Source: CAYPYI01 sp964415085
GTDB taxonomy: Bacteria > Bacillota > Clostridia > Tissierellales > Tissierellaceae
Length of the DNA stretch: 21,001 bases
Reading direction: 5' to 3'
Assembly (NCBI GenBank): GCA_964415085.1
Contig: CAYPYI010000020.1
Span: 1 to 21,001 of the forward strand
Positions within the stretch are counted from its first letter, which is position 1; each line of letters starts with the position of its first letter. The translations under genes and the position numbers were made by a program. The notes beneath the pieces were generated by a model, which worked only from the letters and a program-made list of their open reading frames with translations, was not told where the DNA came from and searched no databases. Shown piece after piece: positions 1 through 6,905 of the stretch.

Positions 1-703
1 TTCCTTGGGCTATAAAACCTCCAAACCCATTTTCATCATATGAACTTACTGCAAATCCTATCATATTGGCTGCACATCCCACTGTTGCTGCTCCTGCTGC
101 TATACCAGATAAATTTAGTGATATAGCTATAGCTGCTGAGCTAATTGGAAGTGTAAGAAGCATTCCCATAACAACTGATACTATAATTCCCATTGGCAAT
201 GGATGAAGTTCCGTACTAAGATTAATAAAATTTCCTATGCTAAGCATTACTTTTGATATTCCTGGTGCTAAATAATTACCTACTAATCCACCTAGTATTA
301 TTCCTGACATTGGGATTAATATTATATCTACTTTTGTTTTACCACTTACAAATTTAGATGCTTCAGCACCTACAATTGCTGCTATGTATGCTCCTACTGG
401 CTCTCCTATAGCAATAGATGTTGCTCCTTCTAGAGTAGTTATACTTCCTGCACCTATTGCACCTGAGACTACTCCTGCTAATATTCCCAAAGGTGGAGCT
501 TTTATACTGTAAGCTACTCCTGCACCTATTGCTGGACCCATTAACTTCTGAGCTATGTTTCCAAAATCAATAAGTAGATTAAAATTAAATATTATACCTA
601 CTTGCTTTATAATTAGACCAATTATAAGCGATGAAAATAATCCTAAAGCCATTCCATTTAAAGAATTTGTTATGTAATTTAATACGCCTGTGTTCTTCTT
701 CAT
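1..703 (-). CDS. PTS EIIC-like membrane protein (5' part; runs off the left edge)
   Basis: The reading frame is open from an ATG at 703 to the window edge, giving about 234 residues that begin MKKNTGVLNYITNSLNGMAL. A GGGGAG Shine-Dalgarno lies just upstream. The protein is very hydrophobic, with many Gly/Ala/Ile-rich membrane segments, and contains stretches such as GPAIGAGVAYSIKAPPLG, EGATSIAIGEPVGAYIAAI and VGCAANMIGFAVSSYDENG. These look like the EIIC-type family PF13303 (PTS_EIIC_2), whose members resemble sugar-PTS permease subunits but usually stand alone without EIIA or EIIB. Substrate and transport activity are unknown for most of this family. The C-terminus and any terminator lie outside the window. 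Family assignment is from recalled similarity and is fairly firm; function is not. Confidence 0.75.
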   Translation of the reverse strand, partial: MKKNTGVLNYITNSLNGMALGLFSSLIIGLIIKQVGIIFNFNLLIDFGNIAQKLMGPAIGAGVAYSIKAPPLGILAGVVSGAIGAGSITTLEGATSIAIGEPVGAYIAAIVGAEASKFVSGKTKVDIILIPMSGIILGGLVGNYLAPGISKVMLSIGNFINLSTELHPLPMGIIVSVVMGMLLTLPISSAAIAISLNLSGIAAGAATVGCAANMIGFAVSSYDENGFGGFIAQG

Positions 704-731
704 TATCTCCCCTCTTTCATTATTATGAATT

Positions 732-759
732 ATTATATCATAAAATATTTATATGACCA
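732..759 (-). promoter_or_regulatory. Candidate promoter of the EIIC-like gene
   Basis: On the minus strand TGGTCA (-35, 4 of 6 matches) is followed after 16 bases by a perfect TATAAT (-10). This would give a leader of about 20 bases before the ATG at 703. The region is very AT-rich, so the call is tentative. Confidence 0.4.
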
Positions 760-811
760 TAGGCTTTGTATTTTTATTATCAAGAGATATATTTTAATTT
801 CATTTTACATA

Positions 812-840
812 TTGACAATTTAAATTTTCCATAGTATACT
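812..840 (+). promoter_or_regulatory. Sigma-A promoter of tRNA-Glu
   Basis: A perfect TTGACA (812-817) and TATACT (835-840) are separated by exactly 17 bases. Transcription would start near 847, about 16 bases before the mature tRNA end. This is the best match to consensus in the window, as expected for a stable RNA gene. Confidence 0.85.
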
Positions 841-862
841 TATAAATGTCTTGAAAAAATAT

Positions 863-937
863 GGCCCCATGGTCAAGCGGTTAAGACACCACCCTTTCAC
901 GGTGGTATCTCGGGTTCGAATCCCGATGGGGTCACCA
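863..937 (+). tRNA. tRNA-Glu (anticodon TTC)
   Basis: A complete 75-base cloverleaf. The acceptor stem GGCCCCA pairs with TGGGGTC (one G-T pair). The anticodon stem ACCAC/GTGGT encloses the loop CTTTCAC with anticodon TTC. The T arm contains CGGGTTCGAATCCCG. The discriminator base A is followed by an encoded CCA. It is the only plus-strand gene in the window and converges on the dnaI-type operon, with a shared terminator between them. Confidence 0.97.
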
Positions 938-940
938 AAT

Positions 941-976
941 AAAAAATACAAGAGAAAAATTCTCTTGTATTTTTTT
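941..976. terminator. Bidirectional terminator between tRNA-Glu and the helicase-loader gene
   Basis: AATACAAGAGAA (945-956) pairs with TTCTCTTGTATT (960-971) around an AAA loop. The stem is flanked by an A run on the left and a T run on the right, so it can end the tRNA transcript on the plus strand and the replication operon, whose last stop codon is at 990-992, on the minus strand. Confidence 0.88.
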
Positions 977-989
977 ATATTTTTTTATT

Positions 990-1970
990 TTATTCCCATC
1001 TTAAATCTTTTCCATAAAACTTAAGCGGTATGAAATTTTGTAAAACCCTTGAAAACACCCTATCTGTATAAGTATCAGAAATTTCTTTAGGAGTTAAGTT
1101 ACTAGATATTATTGTCTTTTTTCCCTTAATTATTCTAGTATTAATAATATTAAATATTTCTGCATTAGTAAATGTATTAGTCATCTCTGTACCTAAATCA
1201 TCTACTATTAATAAATCTGAATCAAGAAGTAACTTATACTGATAATCATCTAGTGTATTACCTTTTTTTCCAAATCTTCTATTTTCTAGTATATCAAGTA
1301 TTGTAAAAGCCGTTTGATATACTACTATCTTATTTCTATCTAATAGTGATTTTGCAATACAATTGCATAAAAATGTTTTTCCTAAACCTGTTGTTCCATA
1401 AAAAAGTAAGTTTTGTCCATTATTTTTATCAAAACTATCTATAAAGGCTTCTGAAATTCCTAATATATCAGACATATTTTCTTTTGGAGTCAAAATTTCA
1501 TTTTCAAACTTTTCATCAGAAAATATATTTAAATCAAAACTTTGAAAATTTTCTTTTTCTAATACATTCTCAAGATTACTCATTTGATATGCTCTTGAAA
1601 CTAATTGTTGTTTTAAACAGTTACATTGTTTCCCATTTTCTAAATATCCCTGATCTTTACATACTTCACAATTATATTTTAACTCCATATAATCAAGGGG
1701 AATATTACATTCCGTAAGTAAAAAAGCTTTTTCCATTTTAAGTTTTTCTATTTTTTCTTTAGCTTTTTCAACATGCTCTTTTGCATTTGTTGGATCTGCA
1801 ATAATCATTTTAGACATATTCAGTCCTATTTTTTGTATCTTGTCATCTATATTCTCTATAGCAGGAACTTTATTATAAACTTCTTTTTTTCTGATTTTTT
1901 GTTCCTTTTCTTTATTATTTCTCAACTGTGAATACTCAAGTGTAATTTCCTTTAATATTTCATTATACAT
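990..1970 (-). CDS. dnaC: Replicative helicase loader, DnaI/DnaC type AAA+ ATPase
   Basis: This 326-residue protein fits a primosomal loader that delivers the replicative helicase at the origin. A charged coiled N-terminal part (1-90) leads to a small zinc-binding cluster, C101, C104, C116 and C118, as in Bacillus DnaI. The AAA+ domain has a Walker A GTTGLGKT at 192-199, a Walker B LLIVDDLG at 253-260, and a sensor-1 region ending in SSN (289-291). The C-terminus KFYGKDLRWE is typical of this group. The ATG at 1970 has AAGGAG upstream, and the preceding DnaD-type gene ends one base before it (stop at 1972-1974), so the two are very probably translated together. It is the last gene of the operon, before the terminator at 941-976. 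Naming varies (dnaC, dnaI); the loader role is well supported by motifs and context. Confidence 0.93.
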   Translation of the reverse strand: MYNEILKEITLEYSQLRNNKEKEQKIRKKEVYNKVPAIENIDDKIQKIGLNMSKMIIADPTNAKEHVEKAKEKIEKLKMEKAFLLTECNIPLDYMELKYNCEVCKDQGYLENGKQCNCLKQQLVSRAYQMSNLENVLEKENFQSFDLNIFSDEKFENEILTPKENMSDILGISEAFIDSFDKNNGQNLLFYGTTGLGKTFLCNCIAKSLLDRNKIVVYQTAFTILDILENRRFGKKGNTLDDYQYKLLLDSDLLIVDDLGTEMTNTFTNAEIFNIINTRIIKGKKTIISSNLTPKEISDTYTDRVFSRVLQNFIPLKFYGKDLRWE

Positions 1971-1971
1971 T

Positions 1972-3111
1972 TTACACTTCTCCTTTTAACTTCTTCATAT
2001 GTTCTTCTCTTTTTCTTCTTGCTATATCCTCTAATTCATCTTCACTATAATTGGAAGATCTCTGTTCGAAATTATGAAATCTTGTTTTTACTTGTTTTGG
2101 CCTATTTTGATAGTTTGTTTTACTAGTTGTTGTTTCTCTTTTTTCTTTTACATCTAAAACTTCTATATCATCTACACTAGTAATATTTTTAATCTTCCAT
2201 GATTCTAATATACCATTTACATATCTAATACTTGGAACTGGGTTTTTATCTCTCTTACATGCTTCAAGTATTAACTCTAATGTGAAACCATCTTTAAACC
2301 ATGTATCTATCGTTTCTTTTTCATCATCTTTAATTGGTCTACTAGCTAGTCCAAGTTCCTTCATAATCTTCATATATCTAAAGTATTTTTCATCATTTTT
2401 ATTAAATTCATCTAAAACTTTATCAAGTGTTGTTATACCTTCATCATACCAATTTCTTACTATTGCTTCAATATAATTAAACCTTCTTATATCACGACTT
2501 TCAACACTATATAAAAATGCTTTTTCTATTACCTCAGGTGACATATTATAATCACTAATCCATGATAAAATTTTCTGCTTTTCTATTGGCACAGTCTGCC
2601 TTCTTAATATATTATCTATATTGTTAAACATATTGTTAATATCTGGGTTTCTATTGGCATCTATTAACTGCATCATTGGATTTTTACTCTTAGCCTTACT
2701 TTTTGTTTTACTTACATTGGTTTTAGATTTTTCTTTTTCTTCTTTATTAGTAGCATTTTTAAGATCTTCGCTAAATAAATCTATATTATTTTTTATATAA
2801 AGCTGCTTTAAGTTAAGAAATTTCACAAAGAAATTATATCCTGAGTCTTCTTTTCTAATTTTTTTAATAATTCCTTTTTCTTCCCAAAAATCCCAAGCTC
2901 TTAATACATCTTCCATTGGAATTTCTAAATGTCTAGCAATTGTTTCATTATCTACTTCTATATCCATATCTCTATCATGTGCGTATTTAAATCCTAATAA
3001 ATATACCTTTACATATGTACCATTTGCCATAGGCATATAATCATTTATAAATATATTTTCTATAGGGGTATCTCCTAAATCCATATCTGTAGTCTCTAAA
3101 TAAAAACTCAT
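1972..3111 (-). CDS. DnaD/DnaB(Bsu)-type primosome initiation protein with two DnaD-like domains
   Basis: A replication initiation and restart protein of the DnaD superfamily, 379 residues from the ATG at 3111. A longer frame exists to a TTG at 3162, but it overlaps the upstream gene; the ATG at 3111 has an AGAAGG element and leaves 19 bases after that gene's stop. Residues about 20-100 look like the winged-helix domain. A Lys/Ser-rich linker follows (about 120-145). Two DnaD-like (DnaB_2) repeats lie at about 175-225 and 250-305, each ending in the family's tyrosine-tryptophan pattern, FNYIEAIVRNW and IRYVNGILESW. The charged C-terminal tail probably binds DNA. Two repeats plus direct linkage to a loader matches the Bacillus dnaB-dnaI arrangement more than the single-repeat DnaD. 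Confidence 0.88.
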   Translation of the reverse strand: MSFYLETTDMDLGDTPIENIFINDYMPMANGTYVKVYLLGFKYAHDRDMDIEVDNETIARHLEIPMEDVLRAWDFWEEKGIIKKIRKEDSGYNFFVKFLNLKQLYIKNNIDLFSEDLKNATNKEEKEKSKTNVSKTKSKAKSKNPMMQLIDANRNPDINNMFNNIDNILRRQTVPIEKQKILSWISDYNMSPEVIEKAFLYSVESRDIRRFNYIEAIVRNWYDEGITTLDKVLDEFNKNDEKYFRYMKIMKELGLASRPIKDDEKETIDTWFKDGFTLELILEACKRDKNPVPSIRYVNGILESWKIKNITSVDDIEVLDVKEKRETTTSKTNYQNRPKQVKTRFHNFEQRSSNYSEDELEDIARRKREEHMKKLKGEV

Positions 3112-3130
3112 TTTATCAACCCTTCTTGCA

Positions 3131-3736
3131 TTATACTTTTTGTTTAAAATTATCTTTTTCAAGTAACATCGTATATCTATAATTATATACTTTATAATTT
3201 TTTATTACAAAAGCATTTTCATTTTCTAAGTAATAACTTCCATTTACATCCACATAATCATCTATAAATTTAGCAAGATATTTACCGGTTATTTTAAATC
3301 CTAATTTCAAATATAACTTTAAGGCTCTTTGATTAAATAAGTCTACATCCAAATACATTTTTTTCATTTTTAGTTCATAAAAATAATAATTTAAAAATGT
3401 AATTAAGACATCTGTTCCATAGCCCTTATTAATAAAATTAGGATCTAATACAATCCCAAGTGTTGAACGGCGAAATATTCTGCTTATTTTTTTCATACCT
3501 AAATAACCAATAAGTCTATCCTCTAAATATATAGAAAAATACTTATTATAAAATGGTTTGGTTTTGTAATTATACCATGTAACTATATCTTTATCTGTAT
3601 AATTCGGAAAGTTATATCCTATTAGTAAAGGATTCTCATGAATACCCCACTGTCTCATTTTATATACATCTTCTAATGTAAGGTTTTTTATTCTTATTTT
3701 ATTTCCTTTTATTAACACACTTTTATTTTTCGACAT
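3131..3736 (-). CDS. GNAT-family N-acetyltransferase
   Basis: A 201-residue acetyl-CoA-dependent acyltransferase of the GNAT fold. The acetyl-CoA pyrophosphate loop is visible as NKGYGT (103-108) after the beta strand STLGIVLDP. The later block DVDLFNQRALKLYLKLGFK is the usual Asn-x-x-Ala-x-x-x-Tyr-x-x-x-Gly-Phe motif B, which positions the catalytic region. The N-terminal LTLEDVYKMRQW resembles RimJ/RimL-like members. The ATG at 3736 is preceded by AGGTGA. It is the first gene of the replication operon, 19 bases before the DnaD-type gene. Its acceptor (protein N-terminus, antibiotic or metabolite) cannot be read from sequence. A residue after the family core (about 165-201) is Tyr/Asn-rich. 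Confident for family, not for substrate. Confidence 0.88.
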   Translation of the reverse strand: MSKNKSVLIKGNKIRIKNLTLEDVYKMRQWGIHENPLLIGYNFPNYTDKDIVTWYNYKTKPFYNKYFSIYLEDRLIGYLGMKKISRIFRRSTLGIVLDPNFINKGYGTDVLITFLNYYFYELKMKKMYLDVDLFNQRALKLYLKLGFKITGKYLAKFIDDYVDVNGSYYLENENAFVIKNYKVYNYRYTMLLEKDNFKQKV

Positions 3737-3749
3737 ATTATCACCTATG

Positions 3750-3780
3750 AAAAAATTACTTCGGGAAAACCCGAAGTAAT
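3750..3780 (-). terminator. Terminator after fprA
   Basis: A perfect 11-bp stem, ATTACTTCGGG (3755-3765) with CCCGAAGTAAT (3770-3780), closes on an AAAA loop. On the minus strand it is followed by six T residues. It lies only 14 bases upstream of the GNAT start codon, so that operon must use an internal promoter or readthrough. Confidence 0.88.
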
Positions 3781-3803
3781 ATATATTTATTAATATTGTA
3801 TTT

Positions 3804-5018
3804 TTATTTATGCATCTCTAATAATTCTTCTGCAAATCCTCTACCATATTCTTTTGCAGCTTCATCATTATCTTGGTTTGGAACAAAGTTAACTTTAAGT
3901 CCTTTTTCATCATATAATTTTAACTTTAAGCTCTTTAGGTTTTCTTGAATCATTTTTACACCTTCACCACTCCAACCAAATGAACCAAATGCACCTGCTA
4001 ATTTACCCTTGTGTCTTACTGGGTTTATTATAGCAAATAATTCATATATTGGTAATAAGATATTTTGATTTATTGTAGGTGAACCTATAATAAATGCATC
4101 ACTTATATAAGCTTCTGATTCTAAGTCTCCTAATAAAGCATGTTCTATATCCATAACTATTACATCTATATCTTCACTAACTTCATTTATTCCTTCTGCT
4201 ATTTTCTTAGCTACCTTTTCAGTATTACCATAAGCTGTAACATAAGGAACAAATACTCTTAATCTTTTATTTCCTTGTTCTGTTTCTTCAGCTAACTCTT
4301 TTGACCAGTTAACATATTTTTCCCAATTACTTCTTAATATTGGACCATGTCCTGGGCAAATAGCTTTTATATCTAAATCTTCAATCTTTTTAATTGCTTG
4401 AAGCATATAGTTACTATATGGTTTTAATATAACATCAAAGTAATATTTAAATGCATCATCATAATTATCTACTTCATCATCATACATTCTAGCATCACAA
4501 TAATGTGCTCCAAATGAATCACATGTGAATAATATTTCATCTTCTACTAAATAGGTATACATAGTATCTGGCCAGTGTAAGAATGGCGCTCCTATAAATT
4601 TAAGAGTCTTATTACCTAAATCTAGTGTATCTCCATCTTTTACTACCATTTGTTTAAAGTCCTTATCTATCATGTGTGATAAGAAGTTTAAAGCAGGTCT
4701 TGTTGCAACTACTGTTGCTTGTGGAGCTAGTTCTAATAAATGCTTTAAGTTACTAGCATGATCTGGCTCTGTATGATTCATTACTATATATTCTATATCT
4801 TCAAAGTCTACTACCCTTTTTACCTTATCTAAATATACATCTTTAAAGTTTTCTTTTGATGTTTCTATTATTGTCTTTTTATCTGCATCTATAAAATAAG
4901 AGTTATATGTTGTTCCATATTCTGTTTCCATAACTACGTCGAAAGTAACTATATCTTCGTCTAGAATACCTATCCATTTAACATCTTCACTTACATCTAG
5001 AATTTTATCGTCTTTCAT
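3804..5018 (-). CDS. fprA: Flavodiiron protein (A-type flavoprotein, FprA/FDP)
   Basis: A cytoplasmic flavodiiron oxygen and/or nitric oxide reductase, 404 residues from the ATG at 5018. That start has a perfect AGGAGG six bases upstream; the frame also extends 12 codons further without a ribosome site. The N-terminal metallo-beta-lactamase-like domain carries the diiron ligands H82, E84, D86 with H87 (in NHTEPDHASN), H148, D167 and H224. The C-terminal flavodoxin domain starts at about 253, with the FMN loop TAYGNTEKVA (261-270) and later GSPTINQN and GSFGWSGEG. There is no fused rubredoxin, so electrons must come from a separate partner. Such enzymes protect strict anaerobes from O2 or NO. 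It follows dnaB by 77 bases with no clear terminator between them, and ends in its own terminator. Confidence 0.95.
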   Translation of the reverse strand: MKDDKILDVSEDVKWIGILDEDIVTFDVVMETEYGTTYNSYFIDADKKTIIETSKENFKDVYLDKVKRVVDFEDIEYIVMNHTEPDHASNLKHLLELAPQATVVATRPALNFLSHMIDKDFKQMVVKDGDTLDLGNKTLKFIGAPFLHWPDTMYTYLVEDEILFTCDSFGAHYCDARMYDDEVDNYDDAFKYYFDVILKPYSNYMLQAIKKIEDLDIKAICPGHGPILRSNWEKYVNWSKELAEETEQGNKRLRVFVPYVTAYGNTEKVAKKIAEGINEVSEDIDVIVMDIEHALLGDLESEAYISDAFIIGSPTINQNILLPIYELFAIINPVRHKGKLAGAFGSFGWSGEGVKMIQENLKSLKLKLYDEKGLKVNFVPNQDNDEAAKEYGRGFAEELLEMHK

Positions 5019-5095
5019 GTTACTCCTCCTTATAATTTTTAACCCGTGTATCAAGTTTATTTATACCCAAATAGTATCATATTAAACCCAATTTA

Positions 5096-6442
5096 TTAGT
5101 TTTCATCTTGGTAAAAGTTCTCTTTATTTAAGAACTTAGTAAATTCTCGTTTCCATACTAATTCAACTGTTCCTGTCGGACCATTTCTATGTTTAGCAAT
5201 TATTACTTCACCTATATTTTTCTTTTCAGAATCTTCATGATAATAATCATCTCTATATAAAAACATTACCACGTCAGCATCCTGCTCAATAGCTCCAGAC
5301 TCTCTTAAGTCAGATAATATAGGTCTATGGTCAGCTCTTAGTTCTGGTGCTCTTGAAAGCTGAGACAAGGCTATTACAGGGCAGTCTATTTCTTTAGCAA
5401 GAATCTTTAATCCCCTTGATATAGCTGAAATTTCTTGTTGTCTACTTTCTGTTGAACCTTCTAGTTCCATAAGTTGTAAATAGTCAATTAAAACTAAATC
5501 TACACCCTTTTCTAGCTTTAATCTTCTACATTTTGCACTTAACTCCATAAGTGAGATACCTGCAGTATCATCTATATAAATTTCTGCTTCTGATAATGGT
5601 CCCATGGAATTTATTATTTGTAGCCATTCATCTTCATCTAAATTACCACTTATTATATTTCTTAAATCAACATGTGCTACAGATGAGATCATCCTTTGAA
5701 CTAATTGTTCTTTTGACATCTCTAGAGAAAATATTGCTACTTTTGCTTTTGCTTTTAACGCACTGTTAACTGCCATATTTATACCTAAAGCTGTTTTTCC
5801 CATTGAAGGTCTTGCTGCAAGTAAAACTAAATCAGATGCTTGAAGACCTGATAAGTTACTATCTAAATCAATAAAACCTGTTGTTAAACCTGTTAATTGA
5901 CCTTTATTTTCTGCCATTTTTTCTATTTTTTCAAAACTTGTTAATAGAACTTCATTGATAGGATATAAGCCTTCTCTTTCAACACCTTGAGTTATATCAA
6001 ATATGTTTTTTTCGGCTTTCTCCATAATAGCATTTACATTTTCTTGATCTTCATAAGCTTTAGATATGATTTCATTACTTGATTTTATAAGTTTTCTTAA
6101 AATAGATTTTTCTTCTACTATTTTACAGTAATATTTTATATTTGTAGTAGTTGCTACACCACTAGATAAGTTAGCTAAATAAGTTATACCCCCAACACTA
6201 TCTAGAGTTCCCCTTTGTTTTAATTCCTCTGAAAGAGTTATTAAATCTACTGGTTCATTTCTATTAAATAAAGATAAAATTGCATCATAAATCTCAGCAT
6301 TACTGTTTTTATAAAAATCATTAGCACGTAATGTTTCAGTTGCTTCATTTATTGCAGTTCGATCTAGTATCATAGATCCTAGTACAGATTCCTCTGCCTC
6401 TAAACTGTGCGGTGGAATTAGACCTATCATTTGATCTGTCAT
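5096..6442 (-). CDS. dnaB: Replicative DNA helicase DnaB
   Basis: The hexameric 5'-3' fork helicase, 448 residues, normal length. The N-terminal primase-interaction domain spans about 8-110 (begins PPHSLEAEESVLG), a linker helix follows, and the RecA-like motor starts near 185. The Walker A is ARPSMGKT (210-217), the catalytic glutamate region is SLEMS (239-243), and the Walker B is LVLIDYLQLM (316-325). The DNA-binding and arginine-finger region includes SDLRESGAIEQDAD and KHRNGPTGTVEL. No intein interrupts the motifs. The ATG at 6442 has AAAGGGGAA upstream and lies 16 bases after the rplI stop. It is the last gene of the yybS-gdpP-rplI-dnaB operon; its loader is encoded nearby at 990-1970. 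Confidence 0.97.
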   Translation of the reverse strand: MTDQMIGLIPPHSLEAEESVLGSMILDRTAINEATETLRANDFYKNSNAEIYDAILSLFNRNEPVDLITLSEELKQRGTLDSVGGITYLANLSSGVATTTNIKYYCKIVEEKSILRKLIKSSNEIISKAYEDQENVNAIMEKAEKNIFDITQGVEREGLYPINEVLLTSFEKIEKMAENKGQLTGLTTGFIDLDSNLSGLQASDLVLLAARPSMGKTALGINMAVNSALKAKAKVAIFSLEMSKEQLVQRMISSVAHVDLRNIISGNLDEDEWLQIINSMGPLSEAEIYIDDTAGISLMELSAKCRRLKLEKGVDLVLIDYLQLMELEGSTESRQQEISAISRGLKILAKEIDCPVIALSQLSRAPELRADHRPILSDLRESGAIEQDADVVMFLYRDDYYHEDSEKKNIGEVIIAKHRNGPTGTVELVWKREFTKFLNKENFYQDEN

Positions 6443-6458
6443 ATTAATTCCCCTTTTA

Positions 6459-6905
6459 CTATTGTTCTTTTATTTCAACTTTTAAGTCAGCTGTAATTTG
6501 AGGATATACTCTCACTGCAACTGTAAAGAAGCCAATTTCTTTTATATTATCTTCTAACTCAATTTTTCTTCTATCTATTTTTATTTTGTTTTGTTTTTTA
6601 AGCTCATCTGCTATATCTTTTGAAGTAATTGAACCAAATAGTCTTCCACCTTCACCAGATTTTGCTTTAAAAGTTAAAGTAATTTTTTCTATTTCTTCTT
6701 TTAATTTTAATGCTTCAGCTTTTTCTTTTTCCATTTTAGCATCTCTTTTTTTATTTTCTTCTTTCCAATTTGCTAAGTTTTCTGGTGTTGCTTCTACTGC
6801 AAGCTGTCTTGGGAATAAGTAGTTTCTTGCATATCCTACTTTAGTATCAACTAATTCTCCTTGTTTTCCTAATGATTTTACATCTTTTAATAATATAACT
6901 TTCAT
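6459..6905 (-). CDS. rplI: 50S ribosomal protein L9
   Basis: At 148 residues this is standard length. The N-terminal rRNA-binding domain begins MKVILLKDVKSLGKQGELVD and contains the signature GYARNYLFPRQLA. A long charged helix (about 45-75) connects to the C-terminal domain, which includes GEGGRLFGSITSKDIA. The start codon overlaps the gdpP stop by one base (TAATG), so translation is probably coupled. A small lysine-rich protein between gdpP and dnaB is the common Firmicute arrangement. Confidence 0.98.
   Translation of the reverse strand: MKVILLKDVKSLGKQGELVDTKVGYARNYLFPRQLAVEATPENLANWKEENKKRDAKMEKEKAEALKLKEEIEKITLTFKAKSGEGGRLFGSITSKDIADELKKQNKIKIDRRKIELEDNIKEIGFFTVAVRVYPQITADLKVEIKEQ

Noticed and set aside
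3112..3162. Longer N-terminus for the DnaD-type protein, from TTG at 3162
   Set aside because: It would overlap the GNAT gene by 32 bases and has no ribosome site; the ATG at 3111 has AGAAGG and normal spacing.
5019..5054. Longer N-terminus for the flavodiiron protein
   Set aside because: AGGAGG lies directly before the ATG at 5018, and the extra 12 residues are not typical of the family.
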